Notes: generated by a model not told the origin, from the sequence alone. A stretch of DNA of 61,877 nucleotides from Hanstruepera neustonica (GCF_002895005.1 NZ_POWF01000005.1:1-61877); one strand, 5' to 3'. Numbered from the stretch's first letter, positions 6,632 to 16,717 are shown. Made by a program: numbers and translations.

Positions 6632-9056
6632 TATGTTTTGAGGTTTTCTTGAACTTGTAAAATAAGCCTCCAACTAACAATATCATAAAAATGATACTGC
6701 TCGCCAATGAAATTTGACTCCCCGTTTTAACCACCTGTGGGTCAAACTTAAACTCGATAGTATGCTTGCCTGCGGGCACTTCCATACCACGCAACACATA
6801 GTTTACGCGGATATGTGGCACTGGTTCCCCATCAATAAAGGACTGCCACCCTTCGCCGTAATATATTTCAGAAAACACTGCGAAACCTTCTTTTGAGTTG
6901 GTCGATTCATATTTTATGTAGTTAGGCTTGTAATCGACTACAGCCAATTGTGCCGTTGAATCCACTTGATAGACTTTGTTACCTAGCGCTTCCTCATCAC
7001 TGGTTTTGGTGTATATCGCTTTGGTCTTGGTGTTCAAACTGTCCAAAAGCATCATCTCTTCGTTGGCGGAATCCACCAACTTAAGTTCCTTGACAAACCA
7101 TGCATTACCATTGGCATCGGTGTTGGTATATGGAACCACTTGACCTTCTTCATCTTCAGCAATAATATACTTGGTATTTAACATGTTAAGTACATTGATA
7201 TTGTTTTTGGAAATGTGAAAATCATTCAATTCATTAAAACGCTTGAGTTTGGCGGCATGATAACCACCCAATGAATTATGGAAATAAGCTGCTCGCGCAC
7301 CTCCAGAAGTTAAATCAAAGACCCTAAAGTGGGTTTTGTCTTTTAAAATTTCAGTATCCGCTTGATTGGGACTAAAGGGTCTGTTCACCTGAATTGATGA
7401 AACGAAATCATCATTGTTAACATAACGACGGTCCACTCCTACCAAATCAAATAAAATCAATACAGAGAATGATACTATGGCTATGGTTTCGGATACTTTC
7501 TTTTTAATAAACAACCAAACAACGCCTGCTGCCAAGATTACTAAAATAAGAGTTCGTAGACTATCCTGCGAAAAAATCATTTTTCTATCGGCCTTAACAG
7601 CATCAATGAATGGTTGCCCATAATTTTGTCTATAAAACCCATCGTTAACACCAACAAAATCGAATAATGTCGATTTCAATAAGAATACTATTAAGGCAAA
7701 ACCAGCCGTAATACCTACAGCATACTTTAATGCTTTTAATTTGGTTTGTTCATTCTCATAATTATTGAATAATCTCACAAGACCAATAACCCCCAAAACG
7801 GGAATACAGAACTCCAAGATGACCTGAATGGAACTCACAGCCCTAAACTTATTGTATAGCGGTACATAGTCAATAAAGAAGTCCGTTAAAAACCCCAAGT
7901 TTTTGCCATAGGACAACAATAGCGACATAATAGTACCTCCAACCAGCCACCATTTCAAACGGCCTTTCACTAAAAACAAGGCTAGTACAAACAAGAATAT
8001 TACTACAGCTCCAACGTAAGCCGGCGCTTCTACAATGGGCTGATCACCCCAATAAGTTGGTATTTGTTTCGTTTGTTCCAATGCTTGCAATGGCGTCGCA
8101 CCTAAACTCAAAAAATAGTCATAGGATGCCGAATCTTTTCCCACATCTTCATAGCTTCCGCCACCCATAAATCGTGGGATATACAGATTGAATGTTTCCA
8201 AAAACCCATAGCTGTATTCTGTAATATAGTCCTTGCTTAAGCCATCGGTAACCTCTTTGGGACTACCATCAGGGTTTATAGTCAGTTCACTTTTACTTCT
8301 TGTGCTTTCTTTAGCATATTCTTGAGTGGCTAAAAACCCTGTGGCATTTAAACCAACTGCTAAAACGACTGCAACTATTAAAATACCAACTGATTTAAAA
8401 TAATGTGGTAGCACTTGTTTTTTATAAGCATCTACCAAATAAGCCACTCCTAATATGATAACCAGCAACATCAAATAGTAGGTCATCTGTGGGTGGTTGG
8501 CAACCAATTCCAGTGCCAACGCCAAGACAGTCAGTAGAAACCCTGTAACATATTTTTTCCTAAATGTGAGAATGATACCACTTAAAACCAAGGGCATATA
8601 GGCAATTGCATGCGCCTTACTGTTGTGCCCTACTCCCAAAATAATAATGAGATAGGTTGAGAATCCAAAGGCCAAAGAACCCAATGCGGCCAACTTAAAA
8701 TCCACTTTAAGCACCAGTAATAACACATAGAACCCCAGAAAATACAGAAATAAATAATCGGCTGGTCTTGGTAAAAACCGTAAGGCTAAATCCAATTGTT
8801 TGATATAGTTATTGGGATATTTTGCACCTAATTGATAAGTAGGCATCCCACCAAAGGCACTGTTGGTCCAATAGGTTTCTTGGCCTGTTTTGGCTTTGAA
8901 ATCCTTTTGTTGTTTAGACATTCCGATATAGTGTTTAATATCGTTTTGAAATATCTCTTTTCCTTTTAAAACAGGGCTAAAATAAGCGAGTGAAATACAA
9001 ATAAACCCAATAAGAACCCAGATGTGAGGTAAGCACTTTTTAATAGAAAATTGCAT
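6624..9056 (-). CDS. YfhO family membrane protein
   Basis: An 810-residue polytopic protein. It has an N-terminal membrane anchor, an extracytoplasmic loop with ...TYWTNSAFGGMPTYQ..., many transmembrane segments to about residue 520, a large extracytoplasmic C-terminal domain containing EIYYGEGWQSFIDGEP and a final membrane helix. This is the architecture of the YfhO family, GT-C-like proteins thought to glycosylate surface polymers. The acceptor is unknown. The gene overlaps the downstream glycosyltransferase by 8 bases and follows a DUF4834 gene after a 29-base gap, so the three with the flippase look like one operon. Confidence 0.9.
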   Translation of the reverse strand: MQFSIKKCLPHIWVLIGFICISLAYFSPVLKGKEIFQNDIKHYIGMSKQQKDFKAKTGQETYWTNSAFGGMPTYQLGAKYPNNYIKQLDLALRFLPRPADYLFLYFLGFYVLLLVLKVDFKLAALGSLAFGFSTYLIIILGVGHNSKAHAIAYMPLVLSGIILTFRKKYVTGFLLTVLALALELVANHPQMTYYLMLLVIILGVAYLVDAYKKQVLPHYFKSVGILIVAVVLAVGLNATGFLATQEYAKESTRSKSELTINPDGSPKEVTDGLSKDYITEYSYGFLETFNLYIPRFMGGGSYEDVGKDSASYDYFLSLGATPLQALEQTKQIPTYWGDQPIVEAPAYVGAVVIFLFVLALFLVKGRLKWWLVGGTIMSLLLSYGKNLGFLTDFFIDYVPLYNKFRAVSSIQVILEFCIPVLGVIGLVRLFNNYENEQTKLKALKYAVGITAGFALIVFLLKSTLFDFVGVNDGFYRQNYGQPFIDAVKADRKMIFSQDSLRTLILVILAAGVVWLFIKKKVSETIAIVSFSVLILFDLVGVDRRYVNNDDFVSSIQVNRPFSPNQADTEILKDKTHFRVFDLTSGGARAAYFHNSLGGYHAAKLKRFNELNDFHISKNNINVLNMLNTKYIIAEDEEGQVVPYTNTDANGNAWFVKELKLVDSANEEMMLLDSLNTKTKAIYTKTSDEEALGNKVYQVDSTAQLAVVDYKPNYIKYESTNSKEGFAVFSEIYYGEGWQSFIDGEPVPHIRVNYVLRGMEVPAGKHTIEFKFDPQVVKTGSQISLASSIIFMILLVGGLFYKFKKTSKHSA

Positions 9057-9085
9057 GAATCGGTGTTAATCAATGATTGCGAAAA

Positions 9086-9361
9086 TTAATCAATTTCTTC
9101 GTAATCTACATATTCACCAACGTTTTTATTTGAAGTTTTGGATTGTGGCATTTTATCAATAACCGTTTCCCCTTCCTTTTTTTGGGGCTCTTGCCGATTG
9201 TATTGATTAAATTGCTGCCCGAATTGCTTTTCAGCCTTTTTAGTAACATATCGTAACAATGCTGGAGCAAAAATCCGGGATAGGATTTTGATGCCATAAT
9301 ACACCAACATAATTATTAATATGGTTTTCAACAAGCCAGTAAAAGAAGCTGTTTGCAGCAT
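9086..9361 (-). CDS. DUF4834 family small membrane protein (91 aa)
   Basis: A short protein with one N-terminal hydrophobic helix (SFTGLLKTILIIMLVYYGIKIL), a basic region and an acidic, Gln/Lys-rich tail ending EYVDYEEID, as in the DUF4834 family of Bacteroidota. The ATG at 9361 gives the usual MLQTASFTG start; the frame remains open to a TTG at 9379. It sits at the head of the YfhO/glycosyltransferase/flippase group. The function of the family is not known. Confidence 0.8.
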   Translation of the reverse strand: MLQTASFTGLLKTILIIMLVYYGIKILSRIFAPALLRYVTKKAEKQFGQQFNQYNRQEPQKKEGETVIDKMPQSKTSNKNVGEYVDYEEID

Positions 9362-9438
9362 AATATTAATTTTTAACAAAAATACGATTCCTAGTGGTTA
9401 AATATGGCTTTATATACTTAAAAAAAATATAAAATATC

Positions 9439-9446
9439 TATATTTG
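9439..9446 (+). promoter_or_regulatory. Candidate Bacteroidota -7 element for the 9464 gene
   Basis: TATATTTG matches TAnnTTTG and lies 17 bases before the ATG. No clear TTG -33 element is seen at the expected spacing, so this is only a candidate. Confidence 0.35.
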
Positions 9447-9463
9447 GTTCCAAAGCTTAACTT

Positions 9464-10465
9464 ATGAAACCCATTAAAACTATTTTAGTTGTACTTGTTT
9501 CACTTACAACGTCCTACTCCTTTTCCCAATATACTGAAGTTATCAATTCCAATAGACCTGGTGTTTCAAGCAGTGCCTTTTCAGTGGGAACTAATGTCAT
9601 TCAGTTGGAAGTTGGCCCTTATATGCTCAATGAAGAACACCGCCCTTTGAGAAGAGATGATAAGAGCATTGGCGTTGATTTTGAAGGACGTTATGGCTTA
9701 TTATGGCCACAGTTGGAATTGAATGTTCGAGGAACATTCCAATCAACTAAAAGAGAATTTACTGGCTCTATTGCTAACGATGAAACGTTTAGCAACTTTA
9801 AAACACTAACCATTGGTGCAAAATACTTGGTTTACGACCCTTATAAAAACGCTGAAGAGGAAAAACCAAACTTGTATAGCTGGAAAGCCAATCATAGCTT
9901 TAAATGGAAGCATCTTATTCCAGCTGTAGCCGTATATGCTGGCGCCAATTACGATATAAAAGATAATCCATTTTTAGATCCGCCGGGCGGAATTGAAGGC
10001 TTCAGCCCTAAAATCATGGTGGCTACCCAAAATAATTTTGCGGGCGGCTGGGTATTTGTAACTAATTTTATAAAAGACAGAATCGGTACTGACCGATCTG
10101 ATTTCACTTACATTTTAACCCTAACCAAGTCTATCACAGACCAATGGGTTGTTTTTGGTGAAACCCAAGGCATTAGCAGTGATTATTATGCGGATAATTT
10201 AATTCGTTTTGGCGGTGCTTATTTATGGCACAAGAATTTTCAATTAGATACAGCATTAACATTTAATACGAAAGATACCCCTTCAGTATTTGGTGTGACT
10301 TTGGGCGCTTCTTACCGATTGGATTTTCATAAAGACAAGGAAGAAAGCGATGGGACTTCAGCTGAAGAAGAGTTGGAACGACGCACCAATCAAGAAGCCC
10401 CAAACCGAAAAGAACGAAAAAGAAAAAAACGAAAAGGCAATGATTTTGATGACGGCCTAAATTAG
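9464..10465 (+). CDS. Outer-membrane beta-barrel protein, transporter-like (phenol MetA-pathway type)
   Basis: A signal peptide (residues 1-21, ending SYSFSQ) precedes an alternating beta-strand pattern beginning INSNRPGVSSSAFSVGTN, which is characteristic of the putative MetA-pathway outer-membrane family. The last 40 residues are a highly basic tail rich in Arg, Lys and Glu, unusual for a barrel C-terminus. It probably sits in the outer membrane; the cargo is unknown. It is separated by 15 bases from the downstream GNAT-like gene and likely forms a two-gene operon ended by the terminator at 11600. Confidence 0.75.
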   Translation: MKPIKTILVVLVSLTTSYSFSQYTEVINSNRPGVSSSAFSVGTNVIQLEVGPYMLNEEHRPLRRDDKSIGVDFEGRYGLLWPQLELNVRGTFQSTKREFTGSIANDETFSNFKTLTIGAKYLVYDPYKNAEEEKPNLYSWKANHSFKWKHLIPAVAVYAGANYDIKDNPFLDPPGGIEGFSPKIMVATQNNFAGGWVFVTNFIKDRIGTDRSDFTYILTLTKSITDQWVVFGETQGISSDYYADNLIRFGGAYLWHKNFQLDTALTFNTKDTPSVFGVTLGASYRLDFHKDKEESDGTSAEEELERRTNQEAPNRKERKRKKRKGNDFDDGLN

Positions 10466-10480
10466 TAGCAGAAACGATTT

Positions 10481-11599
10481 ATGATAGAACTTTTAGAAGT
10501 TAAAAGCAAAAAGGAACTTAAATCCTTTGTTACCTTCCCTTTCAATTTATATGCTGGTTCCAAATATTGGGTACCACCTATCATCACTGATGAGATGGCG
10601 ACTTTTACCAAAGATAAAAATCCGGCTTTGGAACATGCCGATGTCCATTTGTATTTAGCTAAAAAAAATGGCGCTATTGCTGGTCGCGTAGCAGCAATTA
10701 TAAACTGGACCGAAGTTAAAGAACAACAGGTTAAAAAAATGCGCTTTGGATGGTTTGATGTCATTGATGATTTTGAGGTTTCAAAAATGTTGTTGGACAA
10801 AGTTACCGAAATAGGCAAATCCCATAATTTAAAATTTATAGAAGGCCCTGTTGGATTTTCTAATTTAGATAAGAATGGTGCTTTAACTGAAGGTTTTGAT
10901 CATATTGGAACCATGGCAACCTGGTACAATCACGCTTATTATATAGATCATTTTAAAAAATATGGACTGTCCATCGAAAAGGAATATATAGAAAGTAAAT
11001 TCGATTTTAAAAAAGCGCCAGTTGATCGTTTTAAAAGAGTTAATACATTAATTAAAGAGCGCTATAATTTAAAACCTGCCAATTTTACCAATTCTAAAGA
11101 CATCATTCCCTATTTAGATGATATGTTTGCCTTGTTTAATCGTTCTTATTCCAAACTATCAACCTTCGTCCCTATTTCAGGCAAACAACAAGAATACTTA
11201 AAGAAGAAATTCATTAGTTTTATTAATCCCGAATATATCAAGTTTGTTTTGGATTCCAATGATAACATGGTTGCTTTTGCCATCGTATTACCTTCCTTCT
11301 CAAAGGCCTTGCAAGAGGTCAAGGGTAAGTTGTTTCCTTTTGGATTTTTAAAACTATTGAAAGCTAAAAAAAATAGCAAAACGGCCTTATTTTATTTAAT
11401 AGGCGTTGATCCGCACTATCAAAATAAAGGGGTTACCGCTATTATTTTTGAAGAATTCCATAAATCACTATCCAAAAATGGTATTGACACTTGCATTAGA
11501 TTACCAGAATTGGCAGACAATCATGCATCGCATCAGATATGGAAGGATTTTAATGCACAAGTCATTAAAAGACGGGCTACATTTAAAAAACTATTATAA
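10481..11599 (+). CDS. GNAT-like acyltransferase-fold protein (372 aa)
   Basis: A cytoplasmic protein with an N-terminal lobe (MIELLEVKSKKELKSFVTFPF...YWVPP) and a C-terminal lobe containing ALFYLIGVDPHYQNKGVTAIIFEEFHKSL. The latter resembles the acetyl-CoA pyrophosphate-binding loop (Q/R-x-x-G-x-G/A) of GNAT enzymes, although the second glycine is replaced here. The conserved early block EGPVGFSNLDKNG marks a well-conserved but uncharacterised family in Bacteroidota. I infer an acyl or aminoacyl transfer reaction; the substrate is unknown. Confidence 0.65.
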   Translation: MIELLEVKSKKELKSFVTFPFNLYAGSKYWVPPIITDEMATFTKDKNPALEHADVHLYLAKKNGAIAGRVAAIINWTEVKEQQVKKMRFGWFDVIDDFEVSKMLLDKVTEIGKSHNLKFIEGPVGFSNLDKNGALTEGFDHIGTMATWYNHAYYIDHFKKYGLSIEKEYIESKFDFKKAPVDRFKRVNTLIKERYNLKPANFTNSKDIIPYLDDMFALFNRSYSKLSTFVPISGKQQEYLKKKFISFINPEYIKFVLDSNDNMVAFAIVLPSFSKALQEVKGKLFPFGFLKLLKAKKNSKTALFYLIGVDPHYQNKGVTAIIFEEFHKSLSKNGIDTCIRLPELADNHASHQIWKDFNAQVIKRRATFKKLL

Positions 11600-11629
11600 A
11601 AAAAGCCTATTCAATTGAATAGGCTTTTT
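11600..11629. terminator. Bidirectional terminator
   Basis: AAAAAGCCTATTC-AATT-GAATAGGCTTTTT is a near-perfect palindrome with an A tract on one side and a T tract on the other. It lies between two convergent genes ending at 11599 and 11653, so it can serve both. Confidence 0.85.
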
Positions 11630-11652
11630 AATCAATTCTTTATTAGATATTT

Positions 11653-12912
11653 TTACTCACCCATAGCAGCCGAAACTGAAGCTGACAAGCGCTTGTAAGT
11701 ACCATTTTCCAATCGGTTACGAATAGCATCAAAGGCATCTAAAGTTTCCCTTACATCTTCCAATGTATGCGTTGCAGTAGGAATCATTCGTAGTAAAATT
11801 AGTCCTTTAGGTATCACAGGGTAAACCACTATAGAACAGAATATTCCATAATTTTCACGTAAGTCTTTTACCAGTGCCATAGCTTCAGGAATACTACCTT
11901 GTAGATATACCGGTGTTACGCAACTTTGGGTCGTTCCTATATCAAAACCTCGCTCCTTTAATCCTGATTGCAAAGCATCAACAATGGTCCATAAATTCTT
12001 TTTGAGTTCCGGCATGGTACGTAACATGTCCAAACGTTTTAAAGCACCAACCACCAATTGCATTTGCAGTGATTTTGCAAACATCTGTGACCTTAAATTA
12101 TATTTCAAGTAATCTATAATTTCCTTATCGGCAGCAATAAATGCTCCCGTACTAGCCATAGACTTCGCAAAAGTGGCAAAATACACATCAATGCCATCCT
12201 GTACACCTTGTTCCTCACCCGCTCCTGCTCCTGTTGCTCCTAAAGTTCCAAAACCATGCGCATCATCAACAAAAAAGCGGAAGTTATATTTTTCCTTAAG
12301 CGCTACTATTTCTTTTAGGCGACCTTGCTCTCCTCGCATACCAAACACACCTTCAGATATCACTAAAATACCACCACCAGTCTGTTCAGCCATTTTAGTG
12401 GCACGCTCCAAGTTTTTTTCTAAACTTTCAACATCATTGTGTTTGTAGGTAAAACGCTTACCCATGTGTAAACGCACACCATCAATAATACAAGCATGCG
12501 CATCAACATCATATACAATAATATCGTCTTTAGATACCAACGCATCAATGGTTGATACCATACCTTGATATCCAAAATTTAGTAGATAGGCGGCTTCTTT
12601 ATTCACAAATGCTGCCAACTCATTTTGTAGTTGCTCGTGCAAATCGGTATGACCAGACATCATTCTGGCTCCCATTGGATAAGCAGATCCATATTTGGCT
12701 GCTGCTTCGGCATCCACTTTTCGAACTTCAGGGTTATTGGCTAATCCTAAATAATCGTTGATACTCCAGGTAATAACTTCTTTACCTTGAAATTTCATAC
12801 GATTGGATATTTCGCCTTCCAGTTTTGGGAAAACAAAATAGCCCTCGGCTTGAGAGGCCCATTTCCCTAGAGGTCCTTTATCTCTATATATTTTATCAAA
12901 TAAATCTTTCAT
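11653..12912 (-). CDS. PLP-dependent alpha-oxoamine synthase, probable cysteate/serine acyltransferase (sulfonolipid or sphingolipid)
   Basis: A 419-residue fold-type-I PLP enzyme of the KBL/SPT (aminotransferase class II) family. Visible features are the early glycine/His motif SAYPMGARMMSGHTDLHEQL, DDAHGFGTLG (Asp216-His219, cofactor ring contact) and ATFAKSMASTGAF with the PLP lysine at about Lys250. Family members condense an acyl thioester with an amino acid and lose CO2. In flavobacteria a member of this family makes the capnine base from cysteate, and others make dihydrosphingosine from serine. The neighbouring beta-synthase, which could make cysteate, favours the capnine reading. Substrate choice is inference. 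Confidence 0.8.
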   Translation of the reverse strand: MKDLFDKIYRDKGPLGKWASQAEGYFVFPKLEGEISNRMKFQGKEVITWSINDYLGLANNPEVRKVDAEAAAKYGSAYPMGARMMSGHTDLHEQLQNELAAFVNKEAAYLLNFGYQGMVSTIDALVSKDDIIVYDVDAHACIIDGVRLHMGKRFTYKHNDVESLEKNLERATKMAEQTGGGILVISEGVFGMRGEQGRLKEIVALKEKYNFRFFVDDAHGFGTLGATGAGAGEEQGVQDGIDVYFATFAKSMASTGAFIAADKEIIDYLKYNLRSQMFAKSLQMQLVVGALKRLDMLRTMPELKKNLWTIVDALQSGLKERGFDIGTTQSCVTPVYLQGSIPEAMALVKDLRENYGIFCSIVVYPVIPKGLILLRMIPTATHTLEDVRETLDAFDAIRNRLENGTYKRLSASVSAAMGE

Positions 12913-13049
12913 AAAGCCATTAATCTAGTTAGATGCTACAAAATTAAATATTTATAAAATCCCAGCATAATAATTTTTGACACTGTTATTAACAAAAAAG
13001 ATAGCTAACTTTTAAAGAAAAGCTAGCTATCACATATATTTTTTTTAAA

Positions 13050-14090
13050 CTACTTTATAAACTCAATACTTTCTAAAGCTTCTTCATTTATACTGTCAAA
13101 GAAACCTTGTTCATTCATCCATTTATCACTGTAAATCTTACTCATGTAACGTGAACCATGATCTGGGAATACCACCACCACATTGGCATCTTTTTCAAAT
13201 GCACCTTCTTCGTTCAATTGCTTAATTGCCTGCATGGCTGCTCCAGAAGTATACCCAACAAATAATCCTTCAGTTTTGGCAATTTCTCTAGCTGTATGGG
13301 CACTCTCTTCATCCGTTACCTTAACAAATTCATCAATGACATCAAACTCGGTAGCGGTTGGAATTAAGTTTTTACCTAAACCTTCAATTCGGTATGGATA
13401 TATTTCCTTTTCATCAAATTCTCTGGTTTCATGGTATTTCTTTATAACCGAACCATAGGCATCAACACCAATTACTTTAATGTTAGGGTTTTGTTCTTTT
13501 AAATATTTGGCTGTACCGGAAATTGTTCCACCCGTACCACTGCAAGCAACCAAATGCGTTATTTTTCCTTCTGTTTGTTTCCAAATTTCAGGACCTGTTG
13601 ATGCATAATGTGCATCGATATTTAATTGATTGAAATACTGGTTGATATAAACCGAACCTTTGATTTCTTGATGTAAACGTTTAGCTACTTCGTAATACGA
13701 TCTTGGATCGTCTGCACTAACATGGGCAGGACACACATAAACCTTGGCTCCCATGGTTTTCAACATGTCTATTTTATCTAAAGATGATTTTGAACTCACT
13801 GCTAAAATGCAATTGTAACCTTTAATGATGCTTACCATGGCTATACTGAAACCAGTATTACCTGAAGTTGTTTCAATAATGGTGTCACCAGGTTTTATAA
13901 TACCTTGCTTTTCGGCTTGTTCTATAATGTAGAGTGCAATTCTGTCTTTTGAAGAGTGTCCGGGATTAAATGCTTCAACTTTAGCGTAATAATTCCCTTT
14001 AAATGGTTTTGTGATAGTATTTAATCTAATAAGTGGTGTGTTTCCTACCAAATCCAATACGTTGTCAAAAACTTGATTTTTTCGTCCCAT
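13050..14090 (-). CDS. Cysteine synthase/CBS-like PLP enzyme, candidate cysteate synthase
   Basis: A 346-residue fold-type-II PLP enzyme. NPGHSSKDR carries the Schiff-base lysine (Lys48), TSGNTG (75-80) binds the substrate carboxylate and the GTGGTISG loop binds the PLP phosphate. It has only the catalytic core, with no heme-binding or C-terminal CBS domains. It would replace the beta substituent of a serine-type amino acid. If sulfite is the nucleophile the product is cysteate, the head group for capnine, which fits its position 137 bases upstream of the acyltransferase on the same strand. Ordinary cysteine or cystathionine synthesis remains possible. Confidence 0.8.
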   Translation of the reverse strand: MGRKNQVFDNVLDLVGNTPLIRLNTITKPFKGNYYAKVEAFNPGHSSKDRIALYIIEQAEKQGIIKPGDTIIETTSGNTGFSIAMVSIIKGYNCILAVSSKSSLDKIDMLKTMGAKVYVCPAHVSADDPRSYYEVAKRLHQEIKGSVYINQYFNQLNIDAHYASTGPEIWKQTEGKITHLVACSGTGGTISGTAKYLKEQNPNIKVIGVDAYGSVIKKYHETREFDEKEIYPYRIEGLGKNLIPTATEFDVIDEFVKVTDEESAHTAREIAKTEGLFVGYTSGAAMQAIKQLNEEGAFEKDANVVVVFPDHGSRYMSKIYSDKWMNEQGFFDSINEEALESIEFIK

Positions 14091-14167
14091 AAAAGTTTTT
14101 TAGTGAGCGTTTTTAAATTTATTTAAAATACGGCCCAAAACCTCGCAAAAATACAATTTTTTTTTAA

Positions 14168-16225
14168 CTAGCTATAAATTCCTTCCAAATCCAATAAAAA
14201 AGCATACTCAAGAGCAACTTCCTTCAAACTCTCAAATCGACCAGAAGCTCCACCGTGTCCTGTATCCATATCAACATGCAGTAACAATTTGTTATCATTG
14301 GTTTTTAGGTCTCTTAATTTGGCCACCCATTTGGCAGGTTCCCAGTATTGAACCTGTGAGTCATGTATTCCCGTTGTTACTAACAAATGCGGGTATTCTT
14401 GTTTTGAAACATTATCGTAAGGAGAATAGGATTTCATGTAATCGTAATAGACCTTATCATTGGGATTCCCCCATTCATCGTACTCACCAGTCGTCAGCGG
14501 AATACTATCATCTAGCATCGTGGTAACAACATCAACAAATGGGACCGCTGCAATAACCCCTTTATATAGCTTCGGCTCCATGTTTATTACGGCACCCATC
14601 AATAATCCTCCAGCTGAACCTCCATAAGCATAAAGATGCTCGCAAGAGGTATAACCTTGTTCGATCAAGAATTTTGAGCAATCGATGAAATCATGGAATG
14701 TATTTACTTTTGTTAATAACTTTCCATTTTCGTACCAATCGCGACCTAAATATTCTCCGCCACGAATGTGTGCGATAGCATAAATAAAGCCTCTGTTCAG
14801 CAAACTCAATCTAATAGTTGAAAAATAAGGATCAATAGTAGACCCATAAGATCCATAGGCATATAATAAAAAGGGATTGTTAGCATTCTTTTTCATACCC
14901 TTTTTGTAGACTAGTGATATAGGAACTTTGACTCCGTCTCTAGCTACAGCCCATATACGCTCTGACTGATAATCTGCTTTATTAAAATCCCCTAGCACCT
15001 CCTGTTCTTTTTGAACAATACTTTCTTTGGTTTTAAAGTTGTAATCAATTACTGAACTTGGGGTCGTTAGGGAGTTAAACGAGTATCGCAAGACATCACT
15101 GTTAAACTCGGGATTGTTGCCTACATAGGCCGTGTAGGTTTCACTATTAAAAGGCAAATAGTAATCTTCCTGACCATCCCAACTGATAACCCGTAATTTA
15201 TTGAGTCCGTTTTCACGTTCGTTTAAAACATAATAATCCTTAAATATTTCAATATCTTCAATTAGTACATTATCCCTATAAGGAAGTACATCTTTCCAGT
15301 TTTCAATTCCAGTGGCATTTTCATGGGTCTTTTGCAATTTAAAATTGCTACAACCATCGCGATTGGTAATAATATAAAATGAATCCTGATAATGTGAGAT
15401 GGCATACTCAACACTTCTAATTCGTTCTTGGAAAACGGAAAACTCCTTGTTTGGAGTATCCGCATTCAAAATTCGATACTCTGAAGTTAATGTACTTGAA
15501 GAGCCGATTACAATATATTTTCGAGACTTGGTTTTATAAACATAGGTATTGAAAGTTTCATCTTTTTCATGATATACCGGAACATCAAGCTCCGGATTCG
15601 ATTGCAACACATGCTTGTAGATTTTGTGTGCACGAAGCGTTACTTTGTCCTTTCTGGAATAGAACAAGGTTTTATTATCATTTGCCCATGTACAGCTACC
15701 AGTGGTGTTTTCAATTTTATTCTCAAAAATTTCACCAGTAATTAAATCCTTGATTTGAATAGTATACTGTCGTCTACTGACTGTGTCAACTGAAAAAGCA
15801 GCATATTGATTATTAGGACTGATAGAAATCCCTCCCAATTTAAAATAGGCGAAATCTTGTGCCATGATATTGCAATCAAACATAATCTCTTCAGCAGCAC
15901 TCAAAGTTCCCTTTTTTCGGGCATAAATTGGATAATCCTTACCCGTTTCATATCTGGTGATATACCAATATCCATTGTAAAAATAAGGTACCGAAGAATC
16001 GTCTTCTTTGATTCTTGATTTCATTTCTTCAAAAAGAGCCTTTTGAAGTGGTTCCGTGTGCTTTAAAATGGATTCCGTATACGCGTTTTCAGCTTCTAGA
16101 TAGGCTCTAACTTCTGGGTTTTCACGTTCGTTAAGCCAAAAGTAGTCATCTACACGTACATCGCCATGTTTCTCTAGTTTGTGAGGTTGTTTTTTTGCAA
16201 CGGGTGCTATGACTGATTTTTTCAA
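14168..16225 (-). CDS. ptrB: Oligopeptidase B, S9 family serine peptidase
   Basis: A 685-residue prolyl-oligopeptidase-family enzyme with an N-terminal beta-propeller (HGDVRVDDYFWLNERENPEV is the family start block) and a C-terminal alpha/beta-hydrolase domain. The nucleophile elbow is GGSAGG (in YAYGGSAGGLLMGA), the acidic residue lies in the HDSQVQYWEPAKW segment and the histidine in DTGHGGASGR. It cleaves small peptides after basic residues, in the cytoplasm or periplasm. I place the start at the TTG at 16225. The frame stays open to 16363, but that extension overlaps the divergent ybaB gene and encodes an implausible hydrophobic leader. The resulting length matches the family. Confidence 0.85.
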   Translation of the reverse strand: MKKSVIAPVAKKQPHKLEKHGDVRVDDYFWLNERENPEVRAYLEAENAYTESILKHTEPLQKALFEEMKSRIKEDDSSVPYFYNGYWYITRYETGKDYPIYARKKGTLSAAEEIMFDCNIMAQDFAYFKLGGISISPNNQYAAFSVDTVSRRQYTIQIKDLITGEIFENKIENTTGSCTWANDNKTLFYSRKDKVTLRAHKIYKHVLQSNPELDVPVYHEKDETFNTYVYKTKSRKYIVIGSSSTLTSEYRILNADTPNKEFSVFQERIRSVEYAISHYQDSFYIITNRDGCSNFKLQKTHENATGIENWKDVLPYRDNVLIEDIEIFKDYYVLNERENGLNKLRVISWDGQEDYYLPFNSETYTAYVGNNPEFNSDVLRYSFNSLTTPSSVIDYNFKTKESIVQKEQEVLGDFNKADYQSERIWAVARDGVKVPISLVYKKGMKKNANNPFLLYAYGSYGSTIDPYFSTIRLSLLNRGFIYAIAHIRGGEYLGRDWYENGKLLTKVNTFHDFIDCSKFLIEQGYTSCEHLYAYGGSAGGLLMGAVINMEPKLYKGVIAAVPFVDVVTTMLDDSIPLTTGEYDEWGNPNDKVYYDYMKSYSPYDNVSKQEYPHLLVTTGIHDSQVQYWEPAKWVAKLRDLKTNDNKLLLHVDMDTGHGGASGRFESLKEVALEYAFLLDLEGIYS

Positions 16226-16295
16226 AAAAAGAAATTTACAAGGCGTCAAAAATATAAAAATTAATAGCTTTGTAATCAATAAAAAAGAATAAATT

Positions 16296-16619
16296 ATGTT
16301 TGGAGATTTAATGGGAATGATGGGCAAATTGAAGGAGACCCAAAAAAAAGTAGAAGAAACCAAAAAACGTTTAGATACTGTATTAATTGATCAGTCCAGT
16401 AATGATGGAAAATTACAAGTGACCATTACTGCCAATAGAACTCTTAAAGATATTTCAATTGACGAAGAATTATTTCAGGATAAAGAACAATTGGAAGACT
16501 ATTTGATACTGACTTTAAACAAAGCTATCGAACGAGCAACCGAAGTTCACGAAAGGGAGATCGCAGCAGTCGCTAAAGATGGCATGCCTAACATTCCAGG
16601 TATGGATATGTTTAAGTAA
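16296..16619 (+). CDS. YbaB/EbfC family nucleoid-associated protein
   Basis: A 107-residue protein starting [26 protein letters not shown], a Met/Lys-rich helix, followed by the conserved central sheet ([18 protein letters not shown]) and a C-terminal helix. This is the layout of YbaB/EbfC proteins, which form tweezer-like dimers that bind DNA. It is divergent from the oligopeptidase gene and followed after 98 bases by a YegP-like gene. Confidence 0.9.
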   Translation: MFGDLMGMMGKLKETQKKVEETKKRLDTVLIDQSSNDGKLQVTITANRTLKDISIDEELFQDKEQLEDYLILTLNKAIERATEVHEREIAAVAKDGMPNIPGMDMFK

Positions 16620-16717
16620 AGCCAAAGTTTTAACAGAAATTTCATATTGAACAAGCTAAATAACTGCTTAAAAAGTGGTATTTTAAGTCTGAATTTTAAT
16701 ATTAAATCTTTAAAACT

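Noticed and set aside
9106-9297. Second minus-strand frame overlapping DUF4834
   Set aside because: The DUF4834 frame has the membrane helix and acidic tail expected; the other is a frame shadow.
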